A stretch of DNA of 64,000 bases, from the NCBI GenBank assembly GCA_913058145.1, contig CAJXQM010000001.1:62001-126000 (forward strand), given 5' to 3'. This DNA comes from an uncultured Colwellia sp. (lineage in GTDB: Bacteria; Pseudomonadota; Gammaproteobacteria; Enterobacterales; Alteromonadaceae). A program made the position numbers and the translations under genes. The notes under the pieces were generated by a model. The model ran no database searches. It saw only the letters and a program-made list of their open reading frames with translations, and was not told the origin of the DNA. Each line of letters begins with the position of its first letter. The first letter of the stretch is position 1. Of this stretch, positions 17,521-26,047 are shown in pieces.

Positions 17521-19777
17521 ATTAACGGGCAGCACTGCTGGCATTAACACTCAAGAGTTGATTATTGAAGGAGCTGGATGTGCAAGTTGCGTGGGTAAAA
17601 TTGAAATTGCATTAAACACGCTTGATGGTGTAGAGAGTGCGGAAATGAATTTTGCACTTCGAACAGTTTCTGTAAGCGGAGACGTTGGCGCTGATGTGCT
17701 TATCAAGGCTATTGAAACGATAGGCTACAACGCGAGAAGCACAAAGGATACGAGTGACGATGCATTATTGGATGAAAAAGAAGTTGCTGATGAAAAATAT
17801 TATTCGGGTTTAATGAGACAAATGTGGCTTGCCCTAGGTCTTGGTATCCCATTGATGATTTATAGCCTTTTGGGCGGTCCTATGACCGTTGACACATCGC
17901 TAGAACAGGGTGTTTGGTTATTTATCGGCATTTTATGTGCAGCTATTATGTATTTTGCAGGTAAACATTTTTACATTGGTGCTTGGAAATCATTTGTAAA
18001 TCATACCGCTAATATGGATACCTTAATTGCGCTAGGAACGGGTACTGCTTGGATTTATTCAATGGTAGTTGTGTTCTTTCCTATGGCATTGCCAGAGATG
18101 GCACGTCATGTCTATTTTGAAGCAACGGCAATGATTATCGGGTTAATCAATCTAGGATTAGCACTTGAAGTGAAAGCCAGAGGAAGAACGAGTGAAGCAA
18201 TAAAACGCTTAATTGGTTTGCAGGCTAAAACGGCGCGTGTTGTGCGTGATCAGAAAGAAATTGATATCGCTATCGAGCAGGTTTTACTCAATGACATTGT
18301 ACGGGTAAGACCAGGAGAAAAAATTCCAGTAGATGGTGTTGTCACACAAGGGCACACGTCAATAGATGAGTCGATGTTAACGGGTGAGCCAATGCCTGTC
18401 GAGAAAGGTGAGCATGATGAAATCGTTGCAGGGTCGTTAAATAAATCTGGTTCAATTCTCTTTAAAGCTACGAGGGTCGGTAAAGATACCGCATTAGCAC
18501 AAATTATTAATATGGTTAAAAGAGCACAGAACTCTAAACCGCCAATTGGTCGTTTAGCTGACATCATATCAGCGTATTTTGTGCCTGTGGTCATGATCAT
18601 CTCAATTGTTAGTGCCTTAGTGTGGCTTAACTTTGGTCCAGCACCCGCTTTAGCTTATGCCGTTGTATCGGCAACAACCGTTTTGATTATCGCTTGTCCT
18701 TGTGCGCTTGGGTTGGCGACGCCTATGTCTGTGATGGTTGGCGTTGGTAAAGCTGCTGAAGCAGGCGTCTTGATACGTAATGGTGAAGCATTGCAAACGG
18801 CTTCAAAAATTACCGCCATGATATTAGATAAAACAGGGACTATTACCGAGGGTGCTCCCAAAGTCACTGATATCCTTATTGCGGATAAAAGCTATACAGA
18901 AAAGTATATTTTAACCGTTGCCGCCAGTATAGAGAGTGGTTCTGAACATCCCCTAGCACAAGCCGTCGTTGATTCCGCAATTGAACAAGAAATTATTCCA
19001 GAAGAGATTAGCGACTTTCAGGCTATTGCAGGACATGGTGTAGAAGGTCAGCTCAATGGTCATCAATTACTTTTTGGGAATCAAAAGTGGATGATAAAAA
19101 ATAACATACACCTGAGTGAATTTGTTGTTAAAGCCCAACAGCTTGCCGATGAAGCTAAAACGCCTATGTATTTGGCTATTGATAATAAGCTCGCTGCAAT
19201 CATCGCGGTATCCGATCCTATTAAGACAGACTCAATTGACGCTATAAAAAGGCTTCAGGCTAATGGTATCCGTGTGGTTATGTTAACAGGGGATAATAGA
19301 GCGACTGCCAATGCGGTTGCAAAAAAGGTAGGTATTACCGAAGTTTTTGCCGAAGTACTACCTGAAGAGAAATCAAATAAGGTTGCAGAGCTTCAAGCGC
19401 AAGGGGAAATTGTTGGCATGACCGGAGATGGTATTAATGATGCCCCCGCATTAGCCTTAGCCAATGTTGGATTTGCCATTGGTACAGGAACTGATGTTGC
19501 CATTGAAAGTGCTGATATTACCTTGATGAGAGGTTCATTACATGGGCTTGCAGATGCAATAGCGGTTAGTAAAGCGACGCTTCGCAATATCAAACAAAAT
19601 CTTTTCGGTGCCTTTATTTACAATGTTGCAGGAGTTCCTTTTGCGGCGGGATTACTTTATCCGATTTTCGGATTGATGTTAAACCCAGTAATAGCGGGAG
19701 CTGCAATGGCATTCTCTTCGTTGACTGTTGTGAGTAATGCGAATCGATTGAGGCTCTTTAAGCCTCAAGAACATTAA
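17513..19777 (+). CDS. copA: Copper-exporting P1B-type ATPase
   Basis: Pumps Cu(I), possibly Ag(I), from cytoplasm to periplasm. The 754-residue protein has one N-terminal HMA domain with GAGCASC (Cys23, Cys26), the membrane metal site CPC at 395-397, the phosphorylated Asp439 in DKTGT, the SEHPLAQA motif of the P1B nucleotide domain, and the hinge GDGINDAP starting at about 638. The C-terminal membrane helices have the copper-type N and MxxSS pattern ([24 protein letters not shown]). The ATG at 17513 has AAGGAG 6 bases before it and lies inside the end of the merR gene; an upstream in-frame start would add ten unsupported residues. Confidence 0.95.
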   Translation: MNKLTGSTAGINTQELIIEGAGCASCVGKIEIALNTLDGVESAEMNFALRTVSVSGDVGADVLIKAIETIGYNARSTKDTSDDALLDEKEVADEKYYSGLMRQMWLALGLGIPLMIYSLLGGPMTVDTSLEQGVWLFIGILCAAIMYFAGKHFYIGAWKSFVNHTANMDTLIALGTGTAWIYSMVVVFFPMALPEMARHVYFEATAMIIGLINLGLALEVKARGRTSEAIKRLIGLQAKTARVVRDQKEIDIAIEQVLLNDIVRVRPGEKIPVDGVVTQGHTSIDESMLTGEPMPVEKGEHDEIVAGSLNKSGSILFKATRVGKDTALAQIINMVKRAQNSKPPIGRLADIISAYFVPVVMIISIVSALVWLNFGPAPALAYAVVSATTVLIIACPCALGLATPMSVMVGVGKAAEAGVLIRNGEALQTASKITAMILDKTGTITEGAPKVTDILIADKSYTEKYILTVAASIESGSEHPLAQAVVDSAIEQEIIPEEISDFQAIAGHGVEGQLNGHQLLFGNQKWMIKNNIHLSEFVVKAQQLADEAKTPMYLAIDNKLAAIIAVSDPIKTDSIDAIKRLQANGIRVVMLTGDNRATANAVAKKVGITEVFAEVLPEEKSNKVAELQAQGEIVGMTGDGINDAPALALANVGFAIGTGTDVAIESADITLMRGSLHGLADAIAVSKATLRNIKQNLFGAFIYNVAGVPFAAGLLYPIFGLMLNPVIAGAAMAFSSLTVVSNANRLRLFKPQEH

Positions 19778-19825
19778 CCTTAAATAAAGCGTTGAGAAAT
19801 ACATTGAGATAAAGGAATAAATGAA

Positions 19826-20194
19826 ATGATGATAATTAATTTGTTGGGGTTAGTGCTAATAGGACTCATTATTTGGTGGTTTTGGTTATATAAACCCGCT
19901 AAAGCGGTTGATACAAGGTCAGAAAATATCACAATAATTGTGAATGACGGTATTTATCAACCCTCAAGAATAAAGGTTGAGGCGGGAAAGAAAACAGCCC
20001 TTCAATTTCTGCGTAAAGATGCTAGCCCTTGTGCAGCAACAGTACTGTTTCCTGAATTTGAAATAAGTGAAGAGCTGCCTTTGGATGTAAATAGAACGAT
20101 TGATTTGCCCTCTATGCCACCGGGTGAATATCAGTTTCATTGTCCAATGAAGATGTATAGCGGCACGTTGGTTGTTGAGTCGGTTGTTGAATAG
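19826..20194 (+). CDS. Membrane-anchored cupredoxin-domain protein
   Basis: A 122-residue protein with one N-terminal membrane helix (about residues 3-22) and a cupredoxin-like domain (about 33-120). Likely copper ligands are Cys69 in ASPCAATVLFPEF, and His105, Cys106, Met108 and Met110 in FHCPMKMYSG. This EfeO/CopA-associated cupredoxin type is commonly found next to copper ATPases. It starts 48 bases after copA and ends 15 bases before the PII-like gene. Expected role: periplasm-facing copper binding beside CopA. The domain is clear; the function is inferred from context. Confidence 0.85.
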   Translation: MMIINLLGLVLIGLIIWWFWLYKPAKAVDTRSENITIIVNDGIYQPSRIKVEAGKKTALQFLRKDASPCAATVLFPEFEISEELPLDVNRTIDLPSMPPGEYQFHCPMKMYSGTLVVESVVE

Positions 20195-20209
20195 GTATAG
20201 GTGAACGTT

Positions 20210-20476
20210 ATGAATATTAAAAAAGTAACAGCGATTATAAATGAAATGCAATTAGATAATGTGGCAAACGCACTCTGCGAACATGGGGTAAAAGGTTTTA
20301 CCATTCATCCGGTGAGTGGTAGAGGCAGTTATTGCAATACCTATTCTAAAGATGGCCTCGTGACACATAAACAAATAGAAGTTTATACCCATGAAATATA
20401 TTCTCAGCAAGCTTTGGGACAGCCATTAACTGCTTCCATAACGGGGGGTACTAAAAATGAATATCTTTATACATAA
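20210..20476 (+). CDS. PII-like protein linked to metal efflux, C-terminus probably frameshifted
   Basis: An 88-residue GlnB-superfamily protein. Residues 1-60 match PII-like proteins that accompany CusA-type pumps (KKVTAIINEM..LDNVANALCEHGVKGFTIHPVSGRG, then THKQIEVYTHE), with a shortened T-loop containing Cys. After about residue 64 the family pattern is lost. Yet the next reading frame at about 20416-20446 encodes GTAINCFHNG, which fits the expected A-I-x4-H-x-G, so a one-base indel is likely, followed by a run of six G. I chose the ATG at 20210, because AGGTGA precedes it. The end overlaps the convergent neighbour by 10 bases. The protein may be non-functional. Confidence 0.7.
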   Translation: MNIKKVTAIINEMQLDNVANALCEHGVKGFTIHPVSGRGSYCNTYSKDGLVTHKQIEVYTHEIYSQQALGQPLTASITGGTKNEYLYT

Positions 20477-21228
20477 TGTATATCACAGAGTAATTTAGCA
20501 TAACGCTCCATCGGAATATTCATTTTATCTTGCAACCATTTACCTTTAGTCAATAGTTCTTCTCTTTCTATCAAGGGAATATCATTTTTGAATGCAAGTA
20601 CGATCGTGTTTCCACTGTCAACTTCGAAACGGAGTAATCGGTTTTCAAATTCGAACTCGAGTAGTCCATCTAACTCTTCTCGTAATTTACGTGACGTATG
20701 GCAGATATTAAGCACGAGGACACCTTGCTTGTTCAGTGCATTTTTACAATCGTGTAAATAAGATGATTGTACTTGTTTGGGTTCCATGCCTTGCGAATTG
20801 TAGAGATCTGAAAAGATTATATCGCTTTTTATTTTAGTATTTTTCATATAATTCACCGCATCGTCTATATGAATGATGAGGCGTTCAGTTTCGGGTAAGT
20901 AAAAATATTTTTTTGCGATCCTCGCCACGGCTTCACGGTATTCAATCGCGTGTACGTTCAATTTGGAGAAATTACTGATCAGGTTCTTTGCCATTGAACC
21001 TGCACCTAGCCCCATGATAGTGGCTGTTTTTACTCTGGGGATAAAAAACAAACTAGTCATCATGGCCTGAGTGTAACTGAGATTTAATCCATTAATATCA
21101 TTTAGTTTCATGCAACTTTGATAGATTTTTCCGTCAAAACTGAGAATCCGGCTAGTTCGTGTTTGGTAAACAAAAATTGGGCCGTGTTCATCTGCTGTTG
21201 ATGAGATACAGGATCCATTGATATCCAT
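20467..21228 (-). CDS. Spermidine-synthase-like methyltransferase-fold protein
   Basis: The 253-residue protein has the Rossmann fold of spermidine synthases: glycine motif IMGLGAGSMAKNL (about 90-102), acidic HAIEYREAVARIAKKYF (about 113-129), IHIDDAVNYM and the DIIFSDLYNSQGM motif (about 155-167). Key aspartates of true spermidine synthases are only partly kept, so it may be one of the many orphan spermine/spermidine-synthase-domain proteins rather than SpeE. No speD-type partner is nearby. It is convergent with the PII-like gene and overlaps it by 10 bases. Function not assignable beyond the fold. Confidence 0.75.
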   Translation of the reverse strand: MDINGSCISSTADEHGPIFVYQTRTSRILSFDGKIYQSCMKLNDINGLNLSYTQAMMTSLFFIPRVKTATIMGLGAGSMAKNLISNFSKLNVHAIEYREAVARIAKKYFYLPETERLIIHIDDAVNYMKNTKIKSDIIFSDLYNSQGMEPKQVQSSYLHDCKNALNKQGVLVLNICHTSRKLREELDGLLEFEFENRLLRFEVDSGNTIVLAFKNDIPLIEREELLTKGKWLQDKMNIPMERYAKLLCDIHYV

Positions 21229-21596
21229 GGTATTTTAATCTGTGTATATAGCGGGTGGGTCACTATAACTGATAACAAGTCAGCAGAAAATTATTATGGT
21301 CAACTGATTGAACTGCAAACACTCAACACATGTTTCCCTCTCCTTTTTACTGTATTAATAATAGACTCGCTATTGATGGTTTCGTCTCGCCTATTTTGAC
21401 TGTTTTTTGAGATGAGGGTATTGTGTTTCTTTGCAATAATTTAGAAATTCATGTCATATTAAACGTGCTAAACGCTGGAGAAATAGTAAACATTGTTAAC
21501 TCAAAAATAATCAATTTTTGATGTTTTAATACGCTTGGCGATACTCTCATTTTAAATGATTATCGACCTTAGGCAGTGGATCAATAAAATACGTTA

Positions 21597-21634
21597 TTAA
21601 TTGCAATAGACGTCTAAGAGTCTATTGCAATTAA
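21597..21634. repeat. Perfect 15-bp inverted repeat upstream of the lysine riboswitch
   Basis: TTAATTGCAATAGAC (21597-21611) and GTCTATTGCAATTAA (21620-21634) surround an 8-base spacer. It lies between the divergent spermidine-synthase-like gene and lysC, 62 bases before the riboswitch. There is no adjacent T run, so a terminator is less likely than an operator or a stable leader hairpin. Confidence 0.7.
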
Positions 21635-21695
21635 CCACTAAATCGGGTTTAATACGAAGATTATTTGCATGTGCAGTTGCTGTTATTGCAAAACA

Positions 21696-21895
21696 CCAGA
21701 AGAGGAGCGATAACTAGGTAGATAGCGTTTGGAATCACACTCCAGTAAATGTTATTGAGGGAGATTATCGCCGAGGGGATTAATAGGGTGAATATTAATG
21801 CTCGGTCACTAAGGCTGAATCCTTAGGGCTGTCACCGGTAGCGCTTACTTTTCCACTGTTTAAAGTAAGCCTCAAATAAGGTGGAGAGCTTCTGG
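21696..21895 (+). ncRNA. Lysine riboswitch (L box) of lysC
   Basis: The closing helix P1 is a perfect pair, CCAGAAG (21696-21702) with CTTCTGG (21889-21895). Between them are the conserved L-box pieces in order: GAGGAGCGATAACTAGGTAG, TTGAGGGAGATTATCGCCGAGG, a CTAAGGCTGAATCCTTAG hairpin, GCTGTCACCGG and GGTGGAGAGCTTCTGG. It is about 135 bases upstream of lysC. Binding of lysine is expected to lower lysC expression. No clear terminator follows, so control of translation or Rho action is more likely than a classic attenuator. Confidence 0.9.
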
Positions 21896-22030
21896 CTGAA
21901 AAAGTTAACATTGCCCGCATCAACGTCATTATGCGTCAGCTTAAAAACTTCTCAGTCATGCTCTTCCTGTATTAAATCGCGAATGATTTGCCTTCAATTT
22001 ATAAATCATCGCACTTAGGAAGAATTAACC

Positions 22031-23428
22031 ATGCTTCAAAATGAATCATCTCAGCAAGTCTCTACACAAAATATACCGCTTACTGTAGCTAAATTTGGCG
22101 GCACCAGTGTTGCCGATTATCAAGCAATGTTACGTTGTGCACAGATTATTAAAAATGATACCAGTAACCGTTTAGTGGTTGTTTCTGCTAGTGCTGGCGT
22201 AACTAATTATTTAGTGCGCTTGAGCCAAGAAAGCGTGCCATGTGATGAGCAAGTAGCACTTATTGCTAACATTCGCGCTATCCAAGTCAATATCACTCAG
22301 CATTTAGCTAAGGACGTAGAGCAACAGTTAAACGGGGAAATAGAGTCTTTACTTATTCAACTTGCGGAACAGGCATTAAACCAGTCTTTACATCATAGTA
22401 GTAAACAATCAGATGCGATTTTATCGTTTGGTGAGCAGTTAAGTTCACGAATTTTTGCCCAAGTTTTACAATCTGTTGGTATTGATAGTGCGTACTTTAA
22501 TGTTCAACAAGTAATGAAAACGAATAGTTTATATGGCAAAGCTGTGGTTGATATTGAGCAATTAAAAACCGCTTGTAATGAGTTGTTAGCCATAAAATTA
22601 CCACAACAAGTATTAGTAACCCAAGGATTTATCGGACAAGACGGTTTAGGTGAAACAACCACTCTAGGACGAGGTGGCTCAGATTACAGTGCGGCATTAC
22701 TTGCTGAAGCCTTAAATGCCAGTAATTTATCTATCTGGACTGATGTAGTGGGTATTTTCACAACCGACCCTCGTATAACCGAACAAGCACGAGCCATTAA
22801 AGAAATAAGTTTTGGTGAAGCAGCTGAAATGGCTACCTTTGGTGCGAAAATATTACACCCAGCAACACTGATACCTGCTATGCGTAAGAACATCCCCGTG
22901 TTTGTTGGCTCAAGTAAAGAGCCTGAAAAAGGCGGAACAAAAATAAAACAAAAAGTGGATTCTAACCCCACTTATCGCTCAATTGCCCTTAGACGAGAGC
23001 AAACCTTAGTCACTGTAAAAAGCCCCGCAATGTTACATGCCAGTGGCTTTTTAGTGCAAGTATTTAGTATTTTAGCTAAACATGAACTCAGTGTTGACTT
23101 AATCACCACCAGTGAAATAAGTGTTGCACTAACGTTTGATAACCCAAGTGGCTCAACACAAGCATTAATTACCTCTGCTGTGGTGGAAGAATTAGAGCAA
23201 ATTTGTGAAGTAACGGTAGAACACGGTTTATCATTAGTCGCGGTTATTGGAAACGGTTTTAATGGTGCAAAGGGTATAGGGCAAAGTATTTTTCAGGCAA
23301 TTAACGACATTAACATACGCTTAATTTGCCACGGCGCTAGCACCAATAACTTATGCTTTTTAGTCAATGAAAAAGATGCTAATTATGTGGTGGAAAAACT
23401 GCATAATGAATTATTTTCTTTTGACTAA
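22031..23428 (+). CDS. lysC: Lysine-sensitive aspartate kinase III
   Basis: Phosphorylates aspartate, the first step to lysine, diaminopimelate, threonine and methionine. The 465-residue length fits the monofunctional LysC. The N-terminal KFGGTSVADYQAM (about residues 21-33), the catalytic TLGRGGSDYSAALLAEAL (about 213-230) and the regulatory core IWTDVVGIFTTDPRI are present, followed by two ACT domains (about 310-465) with the segment SVDLITTSEISVALT. AGGAAG precedes the ATG. The lysine riboswitch upstream shows that lysine controls the gene at RNA level as well as the enzyme. Confidence 0.95.
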   Translation: MLQNESSQQVSTQNIPLTVAKFGGTSVADYQAMLRCAQIIKNDTSNRLVVVSASAGVTNYLVRLSQESVPCDEQVALIANIRAIQVNITQHLAKDVEQQLNGEIESLLIQLAEQALNQSLHHSSKQSDAILSFGEQLSSRIFAQVLQSVGIDSAYFNVQQVMKTNSLYGKAVVDIEQLKTACNELLAIKLPQQVLVTQGFIGQDGLGETTTLGRGGSDYSAALLAEALNASNLSIWTDVVGIFTTDPRITEQARAIKEISFGEAAEMATFGAKILHPATLIPAMRKNIPVFVGSSKEPEKGGTKIKQKVDSNPTYRSIALRREQTLVTVKSPAMLHASGFLVQVFSILAKHELSVDLITTSEISVALTFDNPSGSTQALITSAVVEELEQICEVTVEHGLSLVAVIGNGFNGAKGIGQSIFQAINDINIRLICHGASTNNLCFLVNEKDANYVVEKLHNELFSFD

Positions 23429-23463
23429 TTGAGAGTTTAATCCTTCTATCCTTCGACAAGCTT

Positions 23464-23644
23464 CCTTCGACAAGCTCAGGATGAATGGGGATAAGTGGCC
23501 GTTCGCCCAGAGCACCTCCATTTGTCCTGAGCCTGTCGAAGGATTTCTGTTTATCCCTTAGACTCAAGATAAACGGCTCAGGATGAACGGGGGTAAGTGG
23601 CCGTTCGCCCAGAGCACCTCCATTTGTCCTGAGCCTGTCGAAGG
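23464..23644. repeat. Two tandem copies of a dispersed palindromic repeat
   Basis: Copy one (23464-23542) begins CCTTCGACAAGCTCAGGATG and ends TCCTGAGCCTGTCGAAGG, so its ends are near-perfect inverted repeats. Copy two (about 23575-23644) repeats the core with few changes at an offset of 102 bases; its left end is shorter. A third partial end, CCTTCGACAAG, lies at 23450-23460. This TTCGACAGGCTCAGGAC type of element is found scattered in many bacterial genomes. It sits between the convergent lysC and glutathione peroxidase genes, where hairpins could end transcripts from both sides. Confidence 0.85.
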
Positions 23645-23695
23645 GTCAACGATTACGTTATTAATAAATTCCTGAGTAACGTACATAGGCAAAAA

Positions 23696-24178
23696 TTATA
23701 ATAGCTTTTTTATATCCACTTCAATATCTTCAGGTTTTGTAGAGGGAGCATAGCGTTTAATCACTTCACCTTCACGATTAACAAGGAACTTGGTAAAATT
23801 CCATTTTATGCCTTTAGAACCTAATAACCCAGGTGCTTGTGTTTTCAAATAAGTGAACAAAGGATGAGCCTTGTCGCCATTAACGTCAATTTTGCTAAAA
23901 AGTGGGAATTTAATGTTAAAGCGTAAATCGCAAAACTGTTTTATCTCTTCATCACTGCCACTTTCTTGTTGTTTAAATTGATTACAAGGAAAGGCTAAAA
24001 CTTCTAATCCTTCTGCTTGATGCGCTTGATAAAGTGTTTGTAAGCCTTGGTATTGCGGCGTAAAACCACAATCGCTCGCTGTATTAACAATTAACATCAC
24101 TTTACCTTGATAGTTTGCTAATTCAACAGACTCTCCCTGGTTACTGTTAGCCGAAAACTGATAAATGTTGTTATTCAT
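23696..24178 (-). CDS. Glutathione-peroxidase family thiol peroxidase
   Basis: Reduces hydroperoxides in the cytoplasm, probably with thioredoxin or glutathione. The 160-residue protein has the active-site motif NTASDCGFTPQY with Cys37, the Gln in LAFPCNQFKQQESG and the Trp-Asn pair in IKWNFTKFLVNREG. These form the usual tetrad, with Cys in place of selenocysteine. I chose the ATG at 24178 because AGGAGA stands 6 bases before it. The frame is open for 16 further codons upstream, but those have no homology features and no ribosome site. Confidence 0.93.
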   Translation of the reverse strand: MNNNIYQFSANSNQGESVELANYQGKVMLIVNTASDCGFTPQYQGLQTLYQAHQAEGLEVLAFPCNQFKQQESGSDEEIKQFCDLRFNIKFPLFSKIDVNGDKAHPLFTYLKTQAPGLLGSKGIKWNFTKFLVNREGEVIKRYAPSTKPEDIEVDIKKLL

Positions 24179-24351
24179 GATATCTCCTACCGTAATTTTG
24201 GTTGTGCGCAATTTGATTTTATTCAATCTAACGTTATTTTTACGGTAAATGCAAAAATAACCTCATAAAACTTTACCAATAGTCCCTTTCATAACAAAGC
24301 TAATTTGATTAAAATAGGTCGCAATAAAAATAACAAATCGGAAATAACGTA

Positions 24352-24609
24352 ATGAACCCAATTATTCAGATGTTAAAAGAATTCAATGTAAGCGAAGAAA
24401 AAATTAATGAACTGTTTCAAGCGTTAACTGAGAACCCGTTAATGGCCATGACGGTTATTCAGCAGTTAGGTATTCCAAGTGAAAAATTACAAGAAATTAT
24501 GATCATTGTAATGACCCAACCTAACTTAATCGAAGAAGCAGTAGAAGAGTTAGGCTTAGACTTTTCTAAAGTTGAAGCAGCAAAAGCACAATTAAAAGCA
24601 GGGGTATAG
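24352..24609 (+). CDS. DUF2999 family protein
   Basis: An 85-residue, mostly helical acidic protein without signal or membrane segment (MNPIIQMLKEFNVSEEKINELFQALTENP onward). It matches the DUF2999 family of vibrios and Alteromonadales; no function is known. It starts 125 bases from the divergent glutathione peroxidase gene and ends 6 bases before the HopJ-like gene, so these two probably form an operon. Confidence 0.8.
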   Translation: MNPIIQMLKEFNVSEEKINELFQALTENPLMAMTVIQQLGIPSEKLQEIMIIVMTQPNLIEEAVEELGLDFSKVEAAKAQLKAGV

Positions 24610-24615
24610 CACGCC

Positions 24616-24981
24616 ATGAATAATACTAATACCTACACCTTAGCGGATTTTCTTGTTCAAATTAAGCAACAAGAGCCCAGCGTAGAGTTTGAGCAAGTCA
24701 TGCAGGTGATTACGGATAATTATCAATATCAGCCAACACTTTTTACCAATGGTGAAGTAGTGAATGATATGGGGACTAACGAAGGCTCTTGTAAAATATT
24801 TTACTTTGCCCAGTTAAATAAATTAAACCCACAACAAACACTTGCTTGTTTTGGTCGTTATTACCGCGAGGATGTTTTAGCTAATCCCAGTGGTAATGAT
24901 CACGCAAATATTAGAAGTTTTATGCAGACCGGTTGGCAGGGTATTTCATTTAAATCAGTTGCTTTACACCCTGTAGCATAA
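24616..24981 (+). CDS. HopJ-type family protein
   Basis: The 121-residue protein matches the HopJ family (motifs YTLADFLVQI, YQPTLFTNGEVVND, NEGSCKIFYFAQLN, TLACFGRYYREDVL, DHANIRSFMQTGW). The family is named after a Pseudomonas syringae effector but is widespread in free-living marine bacteria with no type III secretion, where it is likely a cytoplasmic housekeeping protein. There is no secretion machinery in the window. It follows DUF2999 by 6 bases. Confidence 0.88.
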   Translation: MNNTNTYTLADFLVQIKQQEPSVEFEQVMQVITDNYQYQPTLFTNGEVVNDMGTNEGSCKIFYFAQLNKLNPQQTLACFGRYYREDVLANPSGNDHANIRSFMQTGWQGISFKSVALHPVA

Positions 24982-25051
24982 GTCAATTTAGCGCAAGGTA
25001 TAGTCAACTGGCTTCACATATATATCATGTATTTACATAAGGATTAGGACA

Positions 25052-25933
25052 ATGAAAGTAGCATTTATTGGTTTAGGCGTAATGGGCTACCCAATGGCGG
25101 GGCATTTACAAAAAGCCGGTCATGACGTTTGTGTTTATAATCGTAATCCAGCAAAAGCTGAAAAATGGCAGGCTGAGTTTTCTGGCCATACGGCTAAAAC
25201 GCCAGCTCTTGCGGCTAAAGAATGTGAAATAGTTTTTTGTTGTGTAGGTAATGATGATGATGTTCGTCAAGTGGTATTAGGTGAACAAGGTATCTTAGCG
25301 GGTATGTCTAAGGGCAGTATTTTAGTTGATCACACAACAGCCTCAGCTAATATTGCCCGTGAGTTAGCTGAGATCGCGGCAAAGCAAGAACAACATTTTC
25401 TTGATGCGCCAGTATCGGGCGGACAAGCTGGCGCAGAAAATGGTTTGTTAACGGTAATGGTTGGCGGTAGTGAAGACGTGTTTGCTAAAGTACAGCCTGT
25501 TATGGATGCGTATGCACGCTTTAGTCAGCTAATGGGTGATGTTGGTAGTGGTCAAATAGCTAAAATGGTAAATCAAATTTGTTTTGTTAATACCGTACAA
25601 GGATTAGCCGAAGGATTAAACTTTGCACAAAAAGCCGGATTAGATACGGATAAATTACTTGATACTATTGGTAAAGGGGCTGCAGGCTCGTGGCAAATGG
25701 ATAACCGCGGTAAAACGATGTGCGCACGTGAATTTGACTTTGGTTTTGCTGTTGATTGGGTAAGAAAAGATCTTGCTATTGCGTTTGAAGAAGCTGAAAA
25801 ATTAGGTGCAGACTTAACTGTGACGAAACAACTCGATGGTTTTTATCAAGAGATTCAACAAAATGGTGGTAACCGTTGGGATACTTCAAGCTTAATTAGT
25901 CGATTTAAGGATCCAAAGTTTACCAACTCATAA
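25052..25933 (+). CDS. NAD(P)-dependent beta-hydroxyacid dehydrogenase (3-hydroxyisobutyrate dehydrogenase family)
   Basis: The 293-residue enzyme has the N-terminal Rossmann motif GLGVMGYPMAGHL (residues 7-19), the substrate-binding DAPVSGGQAGAENG (about 121-134), and the catalytic Lys in GSGQIAKMVNQ (about 168-178). These are signatures of the MmsB/GarR/GlxR family, which also includes succinic semialdehyde and tartronate semialdehyde reductases. The exact substrate cannot be told from sequence alone. AAGGATTAGGAC precedes the ATG. A bidirectional terminator follows it. Confidence 0.9.
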   Translation: MKVAFIGLGVMGYPMAGHLQKAGHDVCVYNRNPAKAEKWQAEFSGHTAKTPALAAKECEIVFCCVGNDDDVRQVVLGEQGILAGMSKGSILVDHTTASANIARELAEIAAKQEQHFLDAPVSGGQAGAENGLLTVMVGGSEDVFAKVQPVMDAYARFSQLMGDVGSGQIAKMVNQICFVNTVQGLAEGLNFAQKAGLDTDKLLDTIGKGAAGSWQMDNRGKTMCAREFDFGFAVDWVRKDLAIAFEEAEKLGADLTVTKQLDGFYQEIQQNGGNRWDTSSLISRFKDPKFTNS

Positions 25934-25987
25934 TGTTATAATCTTCGTGTACTCTTTGCTTTAACACGTTGAAATTATAACGCGTTC

Positions 25988-26024
25988 AAAAAGCCGACTA
26001 ATGTTAATTAGTCGGCTTTTTTGC
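25988..26024. terminator. Bidirectional Rho-independent terminator
   Basis: GCCGACTAAT (25993-26002) pairs with ATTAGTCGGC (26007-26016) with a GTTA loop. It is flanked by A residues on the left and TTTTTT on the right, so it works for the dehydrogenase on the plus strand and for the YitT gene on the minus strand. Confidence 0.95.
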
Positions 26025-26047
26025 TTATTTACCGTCTCACTAATCGA

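Noticed and set aside
23379-23567. Minus-strand open frame with SFDRLRTNG and HPELVEG
   Set aside because: This is the translation of the dispersed repeats and the end of lysC, not a gene.
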